A stretch of 64,000 nucleotides of DNA from Vibrio marinisediminis (GTDB lineage Bacteria > Pseudomonadota > Gammaproteobacteria > Enterobacterales > Vibrionaceae). The notes under the pieces were generated by a model. That model worked only from the letters and a program-made list of their open reading frames with translations. It ran no database searches and was not told the origin of the DNA. Within the stretch, counting starts at the first letter, position 1; each line of letters starts with the position of its first letter. Below are positions 44,939 to 55,598 of this stretch, piece by piece. Both the position numbers and the translations under genes were made by a program. The stretch covers positions 1 through 64,000 of the forward strand of contig NZ_JACFYF010000008.1 in the NCBI RefSeq assembly GCF_014050145.1, written 5' to 3'.

Positions 44939-46189
44939 GTGGAATTAATTAACATGGGTAAAGCAGCAAAAGACGCTGCTTTCACACTGGCGACAGCCTC
45001 CACTGCGCAGAAAAACCAAGCGTTAGCCATTATTGCTGACGAACTTGAAGCGAATGCCGCCACTATTCTAGTGGCGAATGAAAAGGATCTAGAGTTAGGT
45101 CGCCAAGCTGGCTTAACTGAGTCGTTGTTAGATCGATTAATGCTAAACCAAGCTCGTCTTGCTGGCATTGCTAATGATGTTCGTAATGTTATTAGTTTAA
45201 ATGATCCTGTTGGCAGTGAAATTGACAGCAAAATTCTAGAAAACGGCATGTCACTTGCGCGTCGCCGCGTGCCACTTGGTGTGGTTGGGGTGATTTATGA
45301 AGCTCGCCCAAATGTGACGATTGATATTGCGGCGCTATGTTTGAAAACGGGCAATGCCAGCATCCTTCGTGGCGGAAAAGAGACATTTTTCTCCAATATG
45401 GAACTGGTGAAAGTGATTCAAGTAGCGTTGGCGAAAGCTGGCTTACCGGCTGCATCAGTGCAATACATCGAAAAGCCAGACCGAGAATTGGTGTCGCAAC
45501 TTCTGAAGCTTGATGACTACGTTGATATGATCATTCCTCGTGGCGGTGCAGGGTTACACAAAATGTGTAAAGAGAACAGCACAATACCTGTGATCATTGG
45601 TGGTTTTGGTATTAGCCATATTTTTGTTGATGAGAGTGCTGACTTAGCGAAATCAGTTGATGTGGTTGAAAACGCAAAGGCTCAACGCCCTTCAGCGTGT
45701 AACTCATTGGATACGCTGTTGGTACACGAACAAATCGCCGCTGAGTTTCTGCCTATGTTGGCAGAGCGCTTAAATGACAAAGTCGCCTTGGTAGCAGAAC
45801 CGAAAGCGAAAGCTCTGCTGGGTAATGCAAAAGAACTACGTGATGTCGTTGACGGTGACTTTGATACAGAATGGCTAAGTTATACGTTAGGCGTGAAAGT
45901 AGTGACTGATATTGCGGAAGCGATTGACCACATGCGAGTTCACAATGCGAGCCACTCAGACGCAATCATGACCAATAGCTTAGAAAACTCAGAGCGTTTC
46001 ATTAACTCAGTAGGCTCTGCAGCGGTTTATGTAAACGCATCAACCCGCTTTACCGATGGTGCTCAGTTTGGTTTAGGTGCAGAAGTGGCAGTATCAACAC
46101 AGAAACTGCATGCTCGTGGTCCAATGGGCTTAGAAGAGCTAACCAGTTACAAATGGGTGGGTAAAGCCAACTATTTAGCCCGCAGTTAA
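44939..46189 (+). CDS. proA: Gamma-glutamyl phosphate reductase
   Basis: 416 residues. NADPH-dependent reduction of gamma-glutamyl phosphate to glutamate semialdehyde. The catalytic Cys is in [30 protein letters not shown] and [12 protein letters not shown] are cofactor segments. A GTG start with AAGGAAG upstream is preferred; an ATG five codons later is possible. Forms the proBA operon. Confidence 0.95.
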   Translation: MELINMGKAAKDAAFTLATASTAQKNQALAIIADELEANAATILVANEKDLELGRQAGLTESLLDRLMLNQARLAGIANDVRNVISLNDPVGSEIDSKILENGMSLARRRVPLGVVGVIYEARPNVTIDIAALCLKTGNASILRGGKETFFSNMELVKVIQVALAKAGLPAASVQYIEKPDRELVSQLLKLDDYVDMIIPRGGAGLHKMCKENSTIPVIIGGFGISHIFVDESADLAKSVDVVENAKAQRPSACNSLDTLLVHEQIAAEFLPMLAERLNDKVALVAEPKAKALLGNAKELRDVVDGDFDTEWLSYTLGVKVVTDIAEAIDHMRVHNASHSDAIMTNSLENSERFINSVGSAAVYVNASTRFTDGAQFGLGAEVAVSTQKLHARGPMGLEELTSYKWVGKANYLARS

Positions 46190-46221
46190 TCGTTATTGCT
46201 GGAGTTAACAGTTATTTATGT

Positions 46222-46247
46222 AAAAAGGGGCGAGTACGCCCCTTTTT
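46222..46247 (+). terminator. Terminator after proBA
   Basis: AAAAAGGGGCG, loop AGTA, CGCCCCTTTTT. Confidence 0.9.
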
Positions 46248-46301
46248 CTTTTCTTCAACTTATCAATTCCGCTACACTACGAGCATTGATATGGAGGTAA
46301 T

Positions 46302-46751
46302 ATGCATTGTCCTTTTTGCACCGAGACTGATACAAAAGTTATCGATTCTCGATTAGTAGCTGATGGTCACCAAGTACGCCGTCGCAGACAGTGCTTGGCA
46401 TGCAGTGAGCGTTTCACTACTTTTGAAACCGCTGAGCTCGTCATGCCTCGTGTGATTAAATCCAATGGTAATCGTGAACCATTTAATGAAGATAAAATGG
46501 TCGGTGGTTTACAACGTGCTTTGGAAAAACGTCCAGTAAGTGCTGATGCGGTTGAGCTTGCGATTAGCATGATTAAGTCAAAACTTCGCGCGACAGGTGA
46601 GCGTGAAGTCCCTAGTGAAATGGTCGGGAACTTAGTGATGGAGCAATTGAAAGATCTTGATAAGGTTGCTTATATTCGTTTTGCTTCTGTTTATCGCAGT
46701 TTTGAAGATATTCGAGAGTTTGGTGAAGAAATCGCGAAACTGGAAGATTAG
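46302..46751 (+). CDS. nrdR: Ribonucleotide reductase repressor NrdR
   Basis: 149 residues. An N-terminal zinc ribbon with Cys3, Cys6, Cys31 and Cys34 ([13 protein letters not shown]) is followed by an ATP-cone (about 49-139, [20 protein letters not shown]). It senses dATP/ATP and represses nrd operons. GGAGG ribosome-binding site. It heads the nrdR-rib-nusB-thiL-pgpA group, as in many gammaproteobacteria. Confidence 0.97.
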   Translation: MHCPFCTETDTKVIDSRLVADGHQVRRRRQCLACSERFTTFETAELVMPRVIKSNGNREPFNEDKMVGGLQRALEKRPVSADAVELAISMIKSKLRATGEREVPSEMVGNLVMEQLKDLDKVAYIRFASVYRSFEDIREFGEEIAKLED

Positions 46752-46763
46752 TCAGGTGTTGTA

Positions 46764-47870
46764 ATGGCTGAATTTACTCAACAAGATTACGCCATGATGC
46801 TGCGTGCCATTAAGTTAGCGCAAGGCGGTATCTATACCACGGCACCAAACCCGAATGTTGGCTGTGTCATTACTCGTGATGATGAGATTGTTGGCGAAGG
46901 GTTCCACTTCCGTGCTGGTGAACCGCATGCAGAAGTGCATGCGCTGCGCATGGCAGCAGGCAAAGCCGAAGGCGCAACGGCTTATGTTACTCTAGAGCCT
47001 TGTTCGCATTACGGACGCACGCCCCCTTGTGCTGAAGGCTTAATTAAAGCCAAAGTGTCGAAAGTGATCTGCGCGATGCAAGATCCTAACCCTCAAGTTT
47101 CCGGTCGAGGCATTCAAATGCTACGTGATGCGGGAATCGAGGTTCTAGTTGGGTTACTAGAAGCCGACGCGCGTGCATTAAATCCTGCGTTCATCAAAAA
47201 AATGGAAACCGGTCGACCATTTGTACAATTGAAAATGGCGGCAAGTCTCGATGGACAAACAGCTTTGGCAAATGGTCAGAGCCAGTGGATTACCTCATCG
47301 CAAGCAAGACGAGATGTGCAAGGTTTTCGCGCAAAAGCTGGCGCGATTCTATCTACTAGCCAAACCGTGATTGATGATAATGCCTCGCTCAATGTGCGCT
47401 GGGATGAGCTAGCCGACTCCATTCAAGTGACTTATGACAAACAGCAGCTTCGTCAGCCTATTCGCGTTATCTTAGATCGACACAACAAACTGTTCCCGGA
47501 ACTTAAACTGTTCAATGCGGAAGGTGAGTTATTGCGTGTATCTCCGCAGGGAGAGATCCCTTTGCAATTTGCGGACGATGGTCGTATTGATCTTTCGGTT
47601 ACCCTTGAATCTTTGGCAACGCAGCACAACATCAATCATATATGGGTTGAAGCGGGAGCTACATTAGCGAGTTCACTGATTCAACAGCGTTTGGTCGACG
47701 AGTTAGTATTGTACCTTGCCCCTAAATTGATGGGCAGTGATGGGCGCGGGCTTATTGGTGCATTAGGCTTACAAGCAATGCATCAAGTTATCGAGCTTGA
47801 TATTAAAGAGCTAAAACAAGTCGGTCCGGATATTCGCATCATCGCAACCCCAATCTATAAAGAACAATAG
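46764..47870 (+). CDS. ribD: Bifunctional riboflavin deaminase/reductase RibD
   Basis: 368 residues. The N-terminal zinc deaminase domain has ligands His55 (GEPHAEVHA), Cys80 and Cys89 (PCSHYGRTPPC). The C-terminal reductase (about 150-365) carries VQLKMAASLDGQTALANG. It carries out the second and third steps from GTP to riboflavin. It starts 12 bases after nrdR. No FMN riboswitch was seen near this rib cluster. Confidence 0.96.
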   Translation: MAEFTQQDYAMMLRAIKLAQGGIYTTAPNPNVGCVITRDDEIVGEGFHFRAGEPHAEVHALRMAAGKAEGATAYVTLEPCSHYGRTPPCAEGLIKAKVSKVICAMQDPNPQVSGRGIQMLRDAGIEVLVGLLEADARALNPAFIKKMETGRPFVQLKMAASLDGQTALANGQSQWITSSQARRDVQGFRAKAGAILSTSQTVIDDNASLNVRWDELADSIQVTYDKQQLRQPIRVILDRHNKLFPELKLFNAEGELLRVSPQGEIPLQFADDGRIDLSVTLESLATQHNINHIWVEAGATLASSLIQQRLVDELVLYLAPKLMGSDGRGLIGALGLQAMHQVIELDIKELKQVGPDIRIIATPIYKEQ

Positions 47871-47872
47871 TT

Positions 47873-48529
47873 ATGTTTACAGGAATTGTAGAAGCCGTTG
47901 GCACTCTAACTGCCATTACACCAAAAGGTGAAGATATCAGTGTTACTGTTAGCAGTAATACATTAGATATGTCGGATGTAAAACTCGGAGACAGTATCGC
48001 AACCAACGGTGTTTGTTTGACGGTTGTTGAATTTAATAGCCATAGCTACACGGCAGATCTATCACTAGAAACGCTACAGAAAACGGGTTTTACTGATTAT
48101 CAAGCAGGTGACAAGGTTAACCTTGAAAAAGCCATGCTACCTACCACTCGTTTTGGTGGACATATTGTTTCTGGGCATGTCGACGGTGTGGGTGAGATTG
48201 TCGAACGAAACCAAGTTGGTCGCTCAATCGAATTTTGGGTAGCGATGCCAGCAGAACTGAGCAAGTATGTGGCAGAGAAAGGCTCAATTACCGTGGATGG
48301 TATTAGCTTAACAGTCAATGCATTACGTAAAAATGCGTTTAAACTAACCATTGTCCCGCATACCGGCTCAGAAACCACGATTGCAGACTTTCACGTTGGA
48401 CGAAAAGTGAATTTGGAAGTTGATGTATTGGCTCGCTATATGGAGCGACTGCTGACAAGTCAGCAGCAAGAGAGTGCTCCAGAGTCACGTCTTACCATGG
48501 AATTTTTACAACAAAATGGCTTTGCTTAA
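47873..48529 (+). CDS. ribE: Riboflavin synthase alpha subunit
   Basis: 218 residues made of two homologous lumazine-binding beta-barrel domains: MFTGIVEAVGTLTAI...SIATNGVCLTVV, and SGHVDGVGEIVE...GSITVDGISLTVN. It dismutates two lumazines into riboflavin. Symbol usage varies between ribC and ribE in this group. It begins two bases after the ribD stop. Confidence 0.95.
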   Translation: MFTGIVEAVGTLTAITPKGEDISVTVSSNTLDMSDVKLGDSIATNGVCLTVVEFNSHSYTADLSLETLQKTGFTDYQAGDKVNLEKAMLPTTRFGGHIVSGHVDGVGEIVERNQVGRSIEFWVAMPAELSKYVAEKGSITVDGISLTVNALRKNAFKLTIVPHTGSETTIADFHVGRKVNLEVDVLARYMERLLTSQQQESAPESRLTMEFLQQNGFA

Positions 48530-48565
48530 GCCTGAGAAAGATACCAGCCAGAATAGGAACAGAAG

Positions 48566-49675
48566 ATGCCAATCAGCACGCCTCAAGAAATTATTGAAGA
48601 TATTCGTTTAGGAAAAATGGTCATCCTGATGGATGATGAAGATCGTGAAAATGAAGGCGATCTCATCATGGCCGCGGAGCACATTACGCCAGAGGCAATT
48701 AACTTCATGGCTACTTATGGGCGTGGCTTAATCTGCTTAACGATGACCCGCAGTCGTTGTGAAGATCTTGGCTTGCCGCCAATGGTGCAAGACAACAATG
48801 CACAATACACCACGAATTTTACGGTATCGATTGAAGCGGCTGAAGGTGTTACAACCGGTATCTCAGCTGCAGATCGTGCCCGTACAGTGCAAGCTGCCGT
48901 TGCACCAAATGCAAAAGCGGCTGATCTGGTTCAACCTGGTCATATTTTCCCACTGGCTGCGCAAGAAGGTGGCGTACTAACTCGCGCAGGTCACACCGAA
49001 GCGGGTTGTGACCTGGCTCGCTTGGCAGGTTTGGAACCAGCGTCTGTCATCGTTGAGATCCTTAATGATGACGGCACTATGGCTCGTCGTCCTGACCTTG
49101 AAGTTTTTGCTGAAAAACATGGCATCAAGTTGGGTACCATTGCTGACTTAATCGAATACCGCAATAACACTGAAACGACCATTGAGCGCGTGGCTGAATG
49201 TAAGCTACCAACGGAATTTGGTGAGTTCGATCTAGTGACTTACCGCGATACAATCGACAACCAAGTTCATTATGCTCTTTGTAAATCAGGCACTGATGAG
49301 CAAGCTCCGCTGGTTCGTGTGCATTTGCAAGATACCTTTACCGACCTTTTGCGTAGTGACCGTAATGCAGAGCGCAGTTGGACACTAGATAAAGCGATGA
49401 AACGCATTGGTAAAGATGGTGGTGTATTGGTTATTCTGGGTAATGAAGAGCCAACAGAATTGCTTATCCACCGTGTAAAAATGTTTGAAGCGCAAGATCA
49501 AGGTAAAGCGCCTACATTGGCTAAAAAGCAGGGGACCTCTCGCCGAGTGGGCGTGGGTTCACAAATCTTAGCTGATCTTGGTGTTCACGATATGCGTTTA
49601 CTTTCTTCAACTAACAAGCGATACCACGCTCTTGGTGGCTTTGGTCTTAACGTTGTTGAGTATGTAACTGAGTAA
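48566..49675 (+). CDS. ribBX: RibBX: DHBP synthase fused to a degenerate GTP cyclohydrolase II-like domain
   Basis: 369 residues. The N-terminal domain (about 1-205) is a full 3,4-dihydroxy-2-butanone 4-phosphate synthase with [35 protein letters not shown] and [17 protein letters not shown]. The C-terminal half resembles GTP cyclohydrolase II, but where RibA has HSECLTGD...RCDCG zinc ligands this protein has [20 protein letters not shown] with no cysteine. It should therefore lack cyclohydrolase activity. This matches the RibBX variant described in Shewanella and other Proteobacteria. A separate RibA would be needed elsewhere. Confidence 0.9.
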   Translation: MPISTPQEIIEDIRLGKMVILMDDEDRENEGDLIMAAEHITPEAINFMATYGRGLICLTMTRSRCEDLGLPPMVQDNNAQYTTNFTVSIEAAEGVTTGISAADRARTVQAAVAPNAKAADLVQPGHIFPLAAQEGGVLTRAGHTEAGCDLARLAGLEPASVIVEILNDDGTMARRPDLEVFAEKHGIKLGTIADLIEYRNNTETTIERVAECKLPTEFGEFDLVTYRDTIDNQVHYALCKSGTDEQAPLVRVHLQDTFTDLLRSDRNAERSWTLDKAMKRIGKDGGVLVILGNEEPTELLIHRVKMFEAQDQGKAPTLAKKQGTSRRVGVGSQILADLGVHDMRLLSSTNKRYHALGGFGLNVVEYVTE

Positions 49676-49825
49676 TAAGCTCTCATATTTTCAATGGATT
49701 AAGCGGGATGTTTAAGACGTCTCGCTTTTTCGTTTCTTATATGTGAAAACCTATTAGATATTGCTCACAGTTTTGTGCTAGAATCCGGCGATTCTCACTT
49801 GATGAATATAGTTAAAGGAAGGCTT

Positions 49826-50296
49826 ATGAAAGTGATCGAGGGTGGCTTCCCAGCGCCAAACGCGAAAATTGCTATCGTTATTTCTCGTTTCAACAGTTTT
49901 ATTAACGAAAGTCTATTGTCTGGTGCAATCGATACTTTAAAGCGTCATGGACAAGTAAGCGAAGACAACATTACTGTTGTTCGTTGCCCTGGTGCAGTTG
50001 AATTGCCTCTTGTCGCTCAACGTGTAGCGAAAACAGGTAAGTACGACGCGATTGTATCTCTCGGTACAGTGATTCGTGGTGGTACACCTCACTTTGACTA
50101 TGTTTGCAGTGAATGTAACAAAGGTCTAGCACAAGTATCTCTGGAATTTAGCCTTCCAGTAGCATTCGGTGTTTTGACGGTTGATACAATTGACCAAGCA
50201 ATTGAGCGCGCAGGAACCAAGGCTGGTAATAAAGGTGCAGAGGCTGCACTAAGCGCACTTGAGATGATTAACGTTCTTTCAGAAATTGATTCCTAA
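49826..50296 (+). CDS. ribH: 6,7-dimethyl-8-ribityllumazine synthase
   Basis: 156 residues. Condenses ribitylaminouracil with DHBP to lumazine. Motifs [30 protein letters not shown] and [15 protein letters not shown] (catalytic His) are present. AAAGGAAGG precedes the ATG at 49826; the frame upstream to 49775 is not included. The stop codon overlaps the nusB start (TAATG). Confidence 0.96.
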   Translation: MKVIEGGFPAPNAKIAIVISRFNSFINESLLSGAIDTLKRHGQVSEDNITVVRCPGAVELPLVAQRVAKTGKYDAIVSLGTVIRGGTPHFDYVCSECNKGLAQVSLEFSLPVAFGVLTVDTIDQAIERAGTKAGNKGAEAALSALEMINVLSEIDS

Positions 50297-50763
50297 TGGG
50301 GGCCAGTGTGAAACCAGCCGCACGTCGTAATGCACGTCGATTCGCTCTACAAGCGATCTACTCTTGGCAGATTACTAAAGATAATGTTGCCACAATTGAA
50401 GAACAGTTCTTATCTGGTGGTAAGTATGATGAAGAAGAGCATCATGCATCAGAACCTGCACTTTCAACACCAGACACAGACGTTGCTTACTTCCGTGACC
50501 TTCTAACAGGTGTTGTGCTAAGTCACACAGAGCTAGACAGTAAGATTCGTCCATACACATCTCGTCCAATGCAAGATTTGGATTTGATGGAACTAGCATT
50601 GCTACGCCTTGCTATGTATGAGATGACTCGTCGTGAAGACGTTCCTTACAAAGTGGTGATCAACGAAGCGATTGAACTTGCAAAAGTATTCGCGGCAGAA
50701 GATAGCCACAAATTCGTCAATGGTGTGTTAGATAAAGCAGCACCACACGTACGTAAGAAATAA
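50296..50763 (+). CDS. nusB: Transcription antitermination factor NusB
   Basis: 155-residue all-helical protein that binds boxA RNA with NusE (S10) to protect rRNA transcription from Rho. The arginine-rich start [19 protein letters not shown] and the C-terminal [31 protein letters not shown] are typical. One-base overlap with ribH gives translational coupling. Its partner SuhB is also in this window. Confidence 0.96.
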   Translation: MGASVKPAARRNARRFALQAIYSWQITKDNVATIEEQFLSGGKYDEEEHHASEPALSTPDTDVAYFRDLLTGVVLSHTELDSKIRPYTSRPMQDLDLMELALLRLAMYEMTRREDVPYKVVINEAIELAKVFAAEDSHKFVNGVLDKAAPHVRKK

Positions 50764-50776
50764 TCGATTTTTAATT

Positions 50777-50806
50777 AAAAAGGTCAGCATATGCTGACCT
50801 TTTTTA
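50777..50806 (+). terminator. Terminator after nusB
   Basis: AAAAAGGTCAGCATATGCTGACCTTTTTT: a perfect palindrome with T tract. Confidence 0.88.
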
Positions 50807-50842
50807 TATACTACAACTTACCCCCACCACTCTTGCTTATCT

Positions 50843-51814
50843 ATGTCTGGCGAATTTAATCTAATCGAAACGTACTTTGTTGGTCGACAAACTCAGCGTT
50901 GTGACGTGCTACTCGCTGCGGGTGATGATTGTGCGTTAGTTGAAGCGCCATCAGGTTACTCAATTGCTATCAGCACTGATACGTTAGTGTCAGGAACTCA
51001 TTTCCTCGCAAATGCAAACCCGGGATGGGTTGCTCATAAAGCATTGGCTTCCAATATCAGTGATTTAGCCGCAATGGGTGCGACGCCTGCTTGGGTATCA
51101 TTTGCACTCACTATGCCAGAGGTTGATGAAGAGTGGCTTGCCCCATTTTGTGACCGTTTTTTTGCGCTTGCCGACCAATACGGTATTCAATTGATTGGTG
51201 GTGATACCACCAAAGGTCCGTTGAGTTTAACCTTAACGGTACAAGGCTTGGTCCCTAAAGGTGAGGCTCTTCGCCGTGATGGTGCAAAAGAAGGTGATGA
51301 GATCTACGTAACGGGCTCATTAGGTGATAGCCAAGCAGGGTTGGATGTTATTCTAAACCCAACCAATGCAGGTAAGCCGAATGCGCGAGTACTGGAACAA
51401 CGCCATTACCTTTCATCACCGAGAATAAAGGTTGGTGAAGCGCTGAGAGGAATAGCCAGCGCTGCGATTGATATTTCTGATGGTGTCGTCTCCGACTTGG
51501 GTCACATACTGAAGCGCTCAAGCGTTGGGGCAGAAGTGGACGTTGAAAAGTTACCCGTCTCAGCACAACTGGTCGAGTTTGTCGCTAGTCGAGAAAGCGC
51601 ATTACAATATGCGTTGATCAGCGGTGAGGAGTACGAATTGTGTTTTACTGTCCCTGAGGCGAAACGTGAAGCGATGTGGCAAGCATTGGCGGATGTTGAC
51701 TGCGTGATTACTCGAATCGGTCAGATCAATAACAGTGGGACGCTTACATTGACTAAAGATGGGCAGGCTATTTCTTGGCAGCTCAGTGGCTACGATCATT
51801 TCAAAAGCAATTAA
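50843..51814 (+). CDS. thiL: Thiamine-monophosphate kinase
   Basis: 323 residues of the PurM/ThiL fold. Phosphorylates thiamine monophosphate to thiamine pyrophosphate. ATP- and Mg-binding motifs GDDCALV, STDTLVSGTHF and IGGDTTKGPLSLT are intact. It has no clear ribosome-binding site. No TPP riboswitch is present. pgpA follows 9 bases later. Confidence 0.95.
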   Translation: MSGEFNLIETYFVGRQTQRCDVLLAAGDDCALVEAPSGYSIAISTDTLVSGTHFLANANPGWVAHKALASNISDLAAMGATPAWVSFALTMPEVDEEWLAPFCDRFFALADQYGIQLIGGDTTKGPLSLTLTVQGLVPKGEALRRDGAKEGDEIYVTGSLGDSQAGLDVILNPTNAGKPNARVLEQRHYLSSPRIKVGEALRGIASAAIDISDGVVSDLGHILKRSSVGAEVDVEKLPVSAQLVEFVASRESALQYALISGEEYELCFTVPEAKREAMWQALADVDCVITRIGQINNSGTLTLTKDGQAISWQLSGYDHFKSN

Positions 51815-51823
51815 GACCTTATT

Positions 51824-52330
51824 ATGACCAATCCTCTTTCTCTGATCTCTTTGAAGAACCCTTGGCACTTATTGGCGACAGGGTTTGGTAGTGGCTTATC
51901 TCCTATCATTCCGGGCACCATGGGTACGCTGGCTTCGATCCCCCTCTATTTGTTGATCGTACAGTTACCACTTAGCGGCTACTTATTGGTGGTGCTGGCG
52001 GCATGCATTATTGGTGTGAAAATTTGCCAAGTGACCTCGGATGATATGGGGGTGCATGATCACGGCTCCATTGTTTGGGATGAATTTGCCGGATTTTGGA
52101 TCACGATGGCAGTGGTGCCACTATTGCAACTTCCAACGACGGAATGGAAGTGGCTGCTCACCGGTTTTGTCCTATTTCGCTTTTTTGATATGGTGAAGCC
52201 ATGGCCGATTGGCTGGTTGGATAAGCGAGTGCATGGCGGGCTCGGTATTATGATTGATGATATCGTCGCCGGTGTAATGGCTGCCGTTGCGCTTTACTTA
52301 GTCGGTAAATTTGCGGGTTGGTTAGTGTAA
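51824..52330 (+). CDS. pgpA: Phosphatidylglycerophosphatase A
   Basis: 168-residue membrane phosphatase that makes phosphatidylglycerol from its phosphate. The GSGLSPIIPGTMGTLASIP segment, IVWDEFAGFWI (acidic catalytic residues) and RFFDMVKPWPIGWLDKRVHGGLGIMIDDIVAG are conserved; three to four hydrophobic helices. End of the nrdR to pgpA group. Confidence 0.94.
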   Translation: MTNPLSLISLKNPWHLLATGFGSGLSPIIPGTMGTLASIPLYLLIVQLPLSGYLLVVLAACIIGVKICQVTSDDMGVHDHGSIVWDEFAGFWITMAVVPLLQLPTTEWKWLLTGFVLFRFFDMVKPWPIGWLDKRVHGGLGIMIDDIVAGVMAAVALYLVGKFAGWLV

Positions 52331-52341
52331 TTTTGATATTG

Positions 52342-52369
52342 AAAAGGCTTCCATTCGGAAGCCTTTTTT
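52342..52369. terminator. Bidirectional terminator after pgpA
   Basis: AAAAGGCTTCC, loop ATT, CGGAAGCCTTTT. Confidence 0.9.
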
Positions 52370-52373
52370 GAAT

Positions 52374-52757
52374 CTATTTTAGTTTTTCGAGATCGGATTC
52401 GATCTCCGCTATTTTACTCGAGACCACTTTTTCTAAATGGCGTAAGTCAGACAGTATTTTCTCTTTTACGTCCACTTCTGCACGTTTTTCGGGTTTGGTG
52501 AGTTTATTCAGTTCGTCGATAACTAGGGTTAAATTACGGTTGATCTCGGTGACTTCTTTGTATTGGTGGCTGCCACTATCGACCAGTACATTTTTTATTT
52601 GTCGCGGGTATTTGTATTTCACGCTTTTGGCGAAGAGTTCGCCTTTTTGCTTATGGAAGTAGATCTTTAGGATGTCTTTGTGAGCTTCTTGGCGCAAAGA
52701 ATAGCGCTCAATTTGCTTGGGATCTTGTATGCCTAGACCCGTTAAGTGTGGAAACAT
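52374..52757 (-). CDS. DUF3461 family protein
   Basis: 127 residues, highly charged and mostly helical, with a C-terminal predicted coiled coil ([31 protein letters not shown]). It begins [34 protein letters not shown], the DUF3461 signature. Function unknown; no signal peptide, so cytosolic. It lies downstream of glnD on the same strand, 129 bases away. Confidence 0.85.
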   Translation of the reverse strand: MFPHLTGLGIQDPKQIERYSLRQEAHKDILKIYFHKQKGELFAKSVKYKYPRQIKNVLVDSGSHQYKEVTEINRNLTLVIDELNKLTKPEKRAEVDVKEKILSDLRHLEKVVSSKIAEIESDLEKLK

Positions 52758-52886
52758 AGGCTACCTCATTAATCGTACTTATTCGTAGCTGATGAAATCA
52801 GATTAAATTGAACACTTTTAATGTAGCAGCCTAGTTGTCACCAATATAGTTGTACTATCTATATTTTTCTCAATTTGTGGTTAAGA

Positions 52887-55511
52887 TCAGCTTGGCGCTA
52901 GCTCGGCGACATTCGCGATAAGCGCTTCACTAAGTCGCTGCTCTTCCTCTTCACTTAGCTTACTGCCATCAGTGCCAGTAATTATGAAAAAGTCCTCTGC
53001 GCGTTCGCCAATCGTGGTAATTTTGGCCGCGTGCAAATTGATATTGAGCTCAGCAAACGTCGCCCCAACAGTAGCCAATAACCCCGGAGTATCGAGCGCG
53101 ACAAATTCCATCGTGGTACGTTTTTTACTCTTACTCGGTAAAAAGTCCACTTTGGTTTTGACTTTAAAATGCTGCAAATTACGCGGGGCTCGCCTTGTAC
53201 GAATCTTGGTTGGGCGACCATCTTCCAATACGTGGATTAAGTGTTTAATGACGGCTTTATGGCGACCTTCCTCTATCGGATTGCCATGTTGATCTAATAC
53301 CATAAAGGTATCGAACACATAGCCATCTTTGCTGGTCATTACTTGCGCATCATGGACGTTAAAGTTGCGTCGGTCTAATTCGGCCACGACGGTGGCGAAC
53401 AAGCCGTTTTGGTCTTTATTATAAACAAAGACCTCGGTACCGCCGCGAGTGGGCTTTTTACTGATCAGTATCAGTGGCTTGGTTGGGTCTTCATGACGCA
53501 GCAGATTAGCGCAATGCCAGGCAATTTGTTTATGAGAGTGACGCAAGAAGTAGTCCGCTTTGAAGCGTTGCCACATCACATCAATTTCACGGCTACTGAA
53601 GCCTTCTTTGCGCAGTAACGCCGATGCCATTTGTTGGTTATGACGAATACGCTCGCGGACATCTACTGGGTTTTCTAAACCACGACGCAGTGCTCGCTGA
53701 GTGGAATAAAATAATTCAGCTAAGAGAGTACGCTTCCAACTGTTCCAAAGCTCAGGATTGGTGGCGCAAATATCAGCGACCGTTAGGCAAACTAAATATT
53801 CTAGGTATTCCTCGTCACGAACTTTTTTGGCAAATTCAGCAATGACGTCAGGATCATAAATATCACGACGCTGAGCCGTCACTGACATTAATAAGTGATG
53901 GCGTACTAACCAAGAGACGAGATTGGCTTCGGGTGTTGACAGCCCATGTTCTCGGCAAAATGCGTACGCTTCTTCTGCACCAATCACCGAGTGGTCACCG
54001 CCGCGCCCTTTACCTATGTCATGGAATATAGCGGCGATAATGAGCAATTCCTTTTTCTGAATGCGAGGGTATACCTCGCAGCAAATAGGATGCTTACTAT
54101 GATTTTTTGCGTAGCTGAAAGTGTTGAGGTGCTTTAATAACCGGACACTGTGTTCATCGACGGTATAAACATGGAATAGGTCAAATTGCATTTGCCCAAC
54201 AATTTGGCTCCATTGCGGCAAATAGGCGGAGAGCACTCCCAGTTTGTGCATTAAACCAAAAGCATTATGCAGTGCGTTGGGGTGGCGACATAATTCTAAA
54301 AATTTTTCGCGTGCTTCTGGAATTGTGTGTAGAAATTTATTGAATCGGCGACGTGCTGTTCTAAGTTGACGAAGTGTCGGAGGTGAAACGCCTTCAATGG
54401 TTGAATCATTGGCGATGTGTAAGAACATATCGAGAATAGACTCTGGACGCGCTTGGAATAGGGCGGGTTTACGAGCCTCAATCAGACTTCCCCGGCGTTG
54501 GAAGTCTTCGCTAATGATCTGCACAGAGCTTTCTACGCCACGATTCAAAATCGCCTGGCCAAATAGCTTGAGCAACATCTTGTTGAGTTCGGCAACTCGG
54601 CGCAGAGTACGATAAAACTCTTTCATCATCATTTCTACCCCGCGATTACCTTCACCGACAAAGCCAAGTGTTTCAGCGACTGGTGGCTGGTGGGCAAAAG
54701 TGAGTCGGTTGTCGTAGCGTTTTAAATCGATATGCAGGGCAAATCGTACGCGCCATAAGAATTCTTGGCATTCAACCAGTTCACGGTATTCAGCATCGGT
54801 TAGAAATCCATAACGGCTCATTTCAAATAAAGAGGTGGCACCAAAATGGCGGCGAGCAACCCAGCTCAAGGTGTGAATGTCGCGCAGCCCCCCGGGGGTC
54901 GATTTAATATCGGGCTCTAAGTTATAGGTGGTGTCGTGATAGCGTGCATGTCTTGCTGTCTGTTCTTGAACTTTGGCTTTGTAGAATATTTCACTTGGCC
55001 AGAATGACTCAGAATGGACCAACATTTTCAGTTGATGAAAAGTGTCTTCGCAGCCAGTCAACAAGCGTGCTTCTTGTAGATTCGTTGCCACGGTTAAATC
55101 GCTTCGACCTATCTCGCCACACTCATCAACGGTACGTACGGCATGGCCAATCTCTAAGCGCAAGTCCCACAATAGGGTAATGAATTCACTGACTTTTGCG
55201 CCTAGCGCATCGGGCAGCCTTTTTTTCGAGACGACCAAAATATCAATGTCAGACAATGGGTGCAGTTCGCCACGACCGTATCCACCGACGGCAACCAAAC
55301 TGATATTGGGTAATTTGGCAAAACCGTAGTATTGCCATAGACGAGTGAGCAACAAATCGGTGTAGTCAGAACGCCCAAGGACAAGATCACTGACGGGGTG
55401 ATGATCAGTAAACTCTTTCTTTTGATAGGCGGCAAATTGTTCTAGTTGCGATTTGAGCTCGCTAACATTGATTTGCTCGTCACTGAATGTGAGTGGCGAT
55501 TGAAAAGGCAT
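52887..55511 (-). CDS. glnD: PII uridylyltransferase/uridylyl-removing enzyme GlnD
   Basis: 874-residue nitrogen sensor that uridylylates PII proteins when glutamine is low. The nucleotidyltransferase domain carries GGYGRGELHPLSDIDILVV. The HD domain (about 450-580) has IFHDIGKGRGGDHSVIGAE for deuridylylation. Two ACT domains at the C-terminus (about 690-870; the last with FVALDTPGLLATVGATF) bind glutamine. It follows map in the same direction across a terminator. Confidence 0.97.
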   Translation of the reverse strand: MPFQSPLTFSDEQINVSELKSQLEQFAAYQKKEFTDHHPVSDLVLGRSDYTDLLLTRLWQYYGFAKLPNISLVAVGGYGRGELHPLSDIDILVVSKKRLPDALGAKVSEFITLLWDLRLEIGHAVRTVDECGEIGRSDLTVATNLQEARLLTGCEDTFHQLKMLVHSESFWPSEIFYKAKVQEQTARHARYHDTTYNLEPDIKSTPGGLRDIHTLSWVARRHFGATSLFEMSRYGFLTDAEYRELVECQEFLWRVRFALHIDLKRYDNRLTFAHQPPVAETLGFVGEGNRGVEMMMKEFYRTLRRVAELNKMLLKLFGQAILNRGVESSVQIISEDFQRRGSLIEARKPALFQARPESILDMFLHIANDSTIEGVSPPTLRQLRTARRRFNKFLHTIPEAREKFLELCRHPNALHNAFGLMHKLGVLSAYLPQWSQIVGQMQFDLFHVYTVDEHSVRLLKHLNTFSYAKNHSKHPICCEVYPRIQKKELLIIAAIFHDIGKGRGGDHSVIGAEEAYAFCREHGLSTPEANLVSWLVRHHLLMSVTAQRRDIYDPDVIAEFAKKVRDEEYLEYLVCLTVADICATNPELWNSWKRTLLAELFYSTQRALRRGLENPVDVRERIRHNQQMASALLRKEGFSSREIDVMWQRFKADYFLRHSHKQIAWHCANLLRHEDPTKPLILISKKPTRGGTEVFVYNKDQNGLFATVVAELDRRNFNVHDAQVMTSKDGYVFDTFMVLDQHGNPIEEGRHKAVIKHLIHVLEDGRPTKIRTRRAPRNLQHFKVKTKVDFLPSKSKKRTTMEFVALDTPGLLATVGATFAELNINLHAAKITTIGERAEDFFIITGTDGSKLSEEEEQRLSEALIANVAELAPS

Positions 55512-55563
55512 AGGGCTGTCCGTGCTTTGCTGATTGTCCTCACTTTATCAAATGCAGTGAGAC

Positions 55564-55592
55564 AAAAAAATATCCCCGCATGAGCGGGGATA
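55564..55592 (-). terminator. Terminator of map
   Basis: On the minus strand TATCCCCGC, loop TCAT, GCGGGGATA followed by seven T, between map and glnD. Confidence 0.88.
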
Positions 55593-55598
55593 GTAAAT

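Noticed and set aside
48530-48565. FMN riboswitch before ribBX
   Set aside because: Only 36 bases separate ribE and ribBX, and none of the RFN element conserved segments occurs here or before nrdR.
50807-50842. TPP riboswitch before thiL
   Set aside because: The gap is too short and lacks CTGAGA and the other thi-box sequences.
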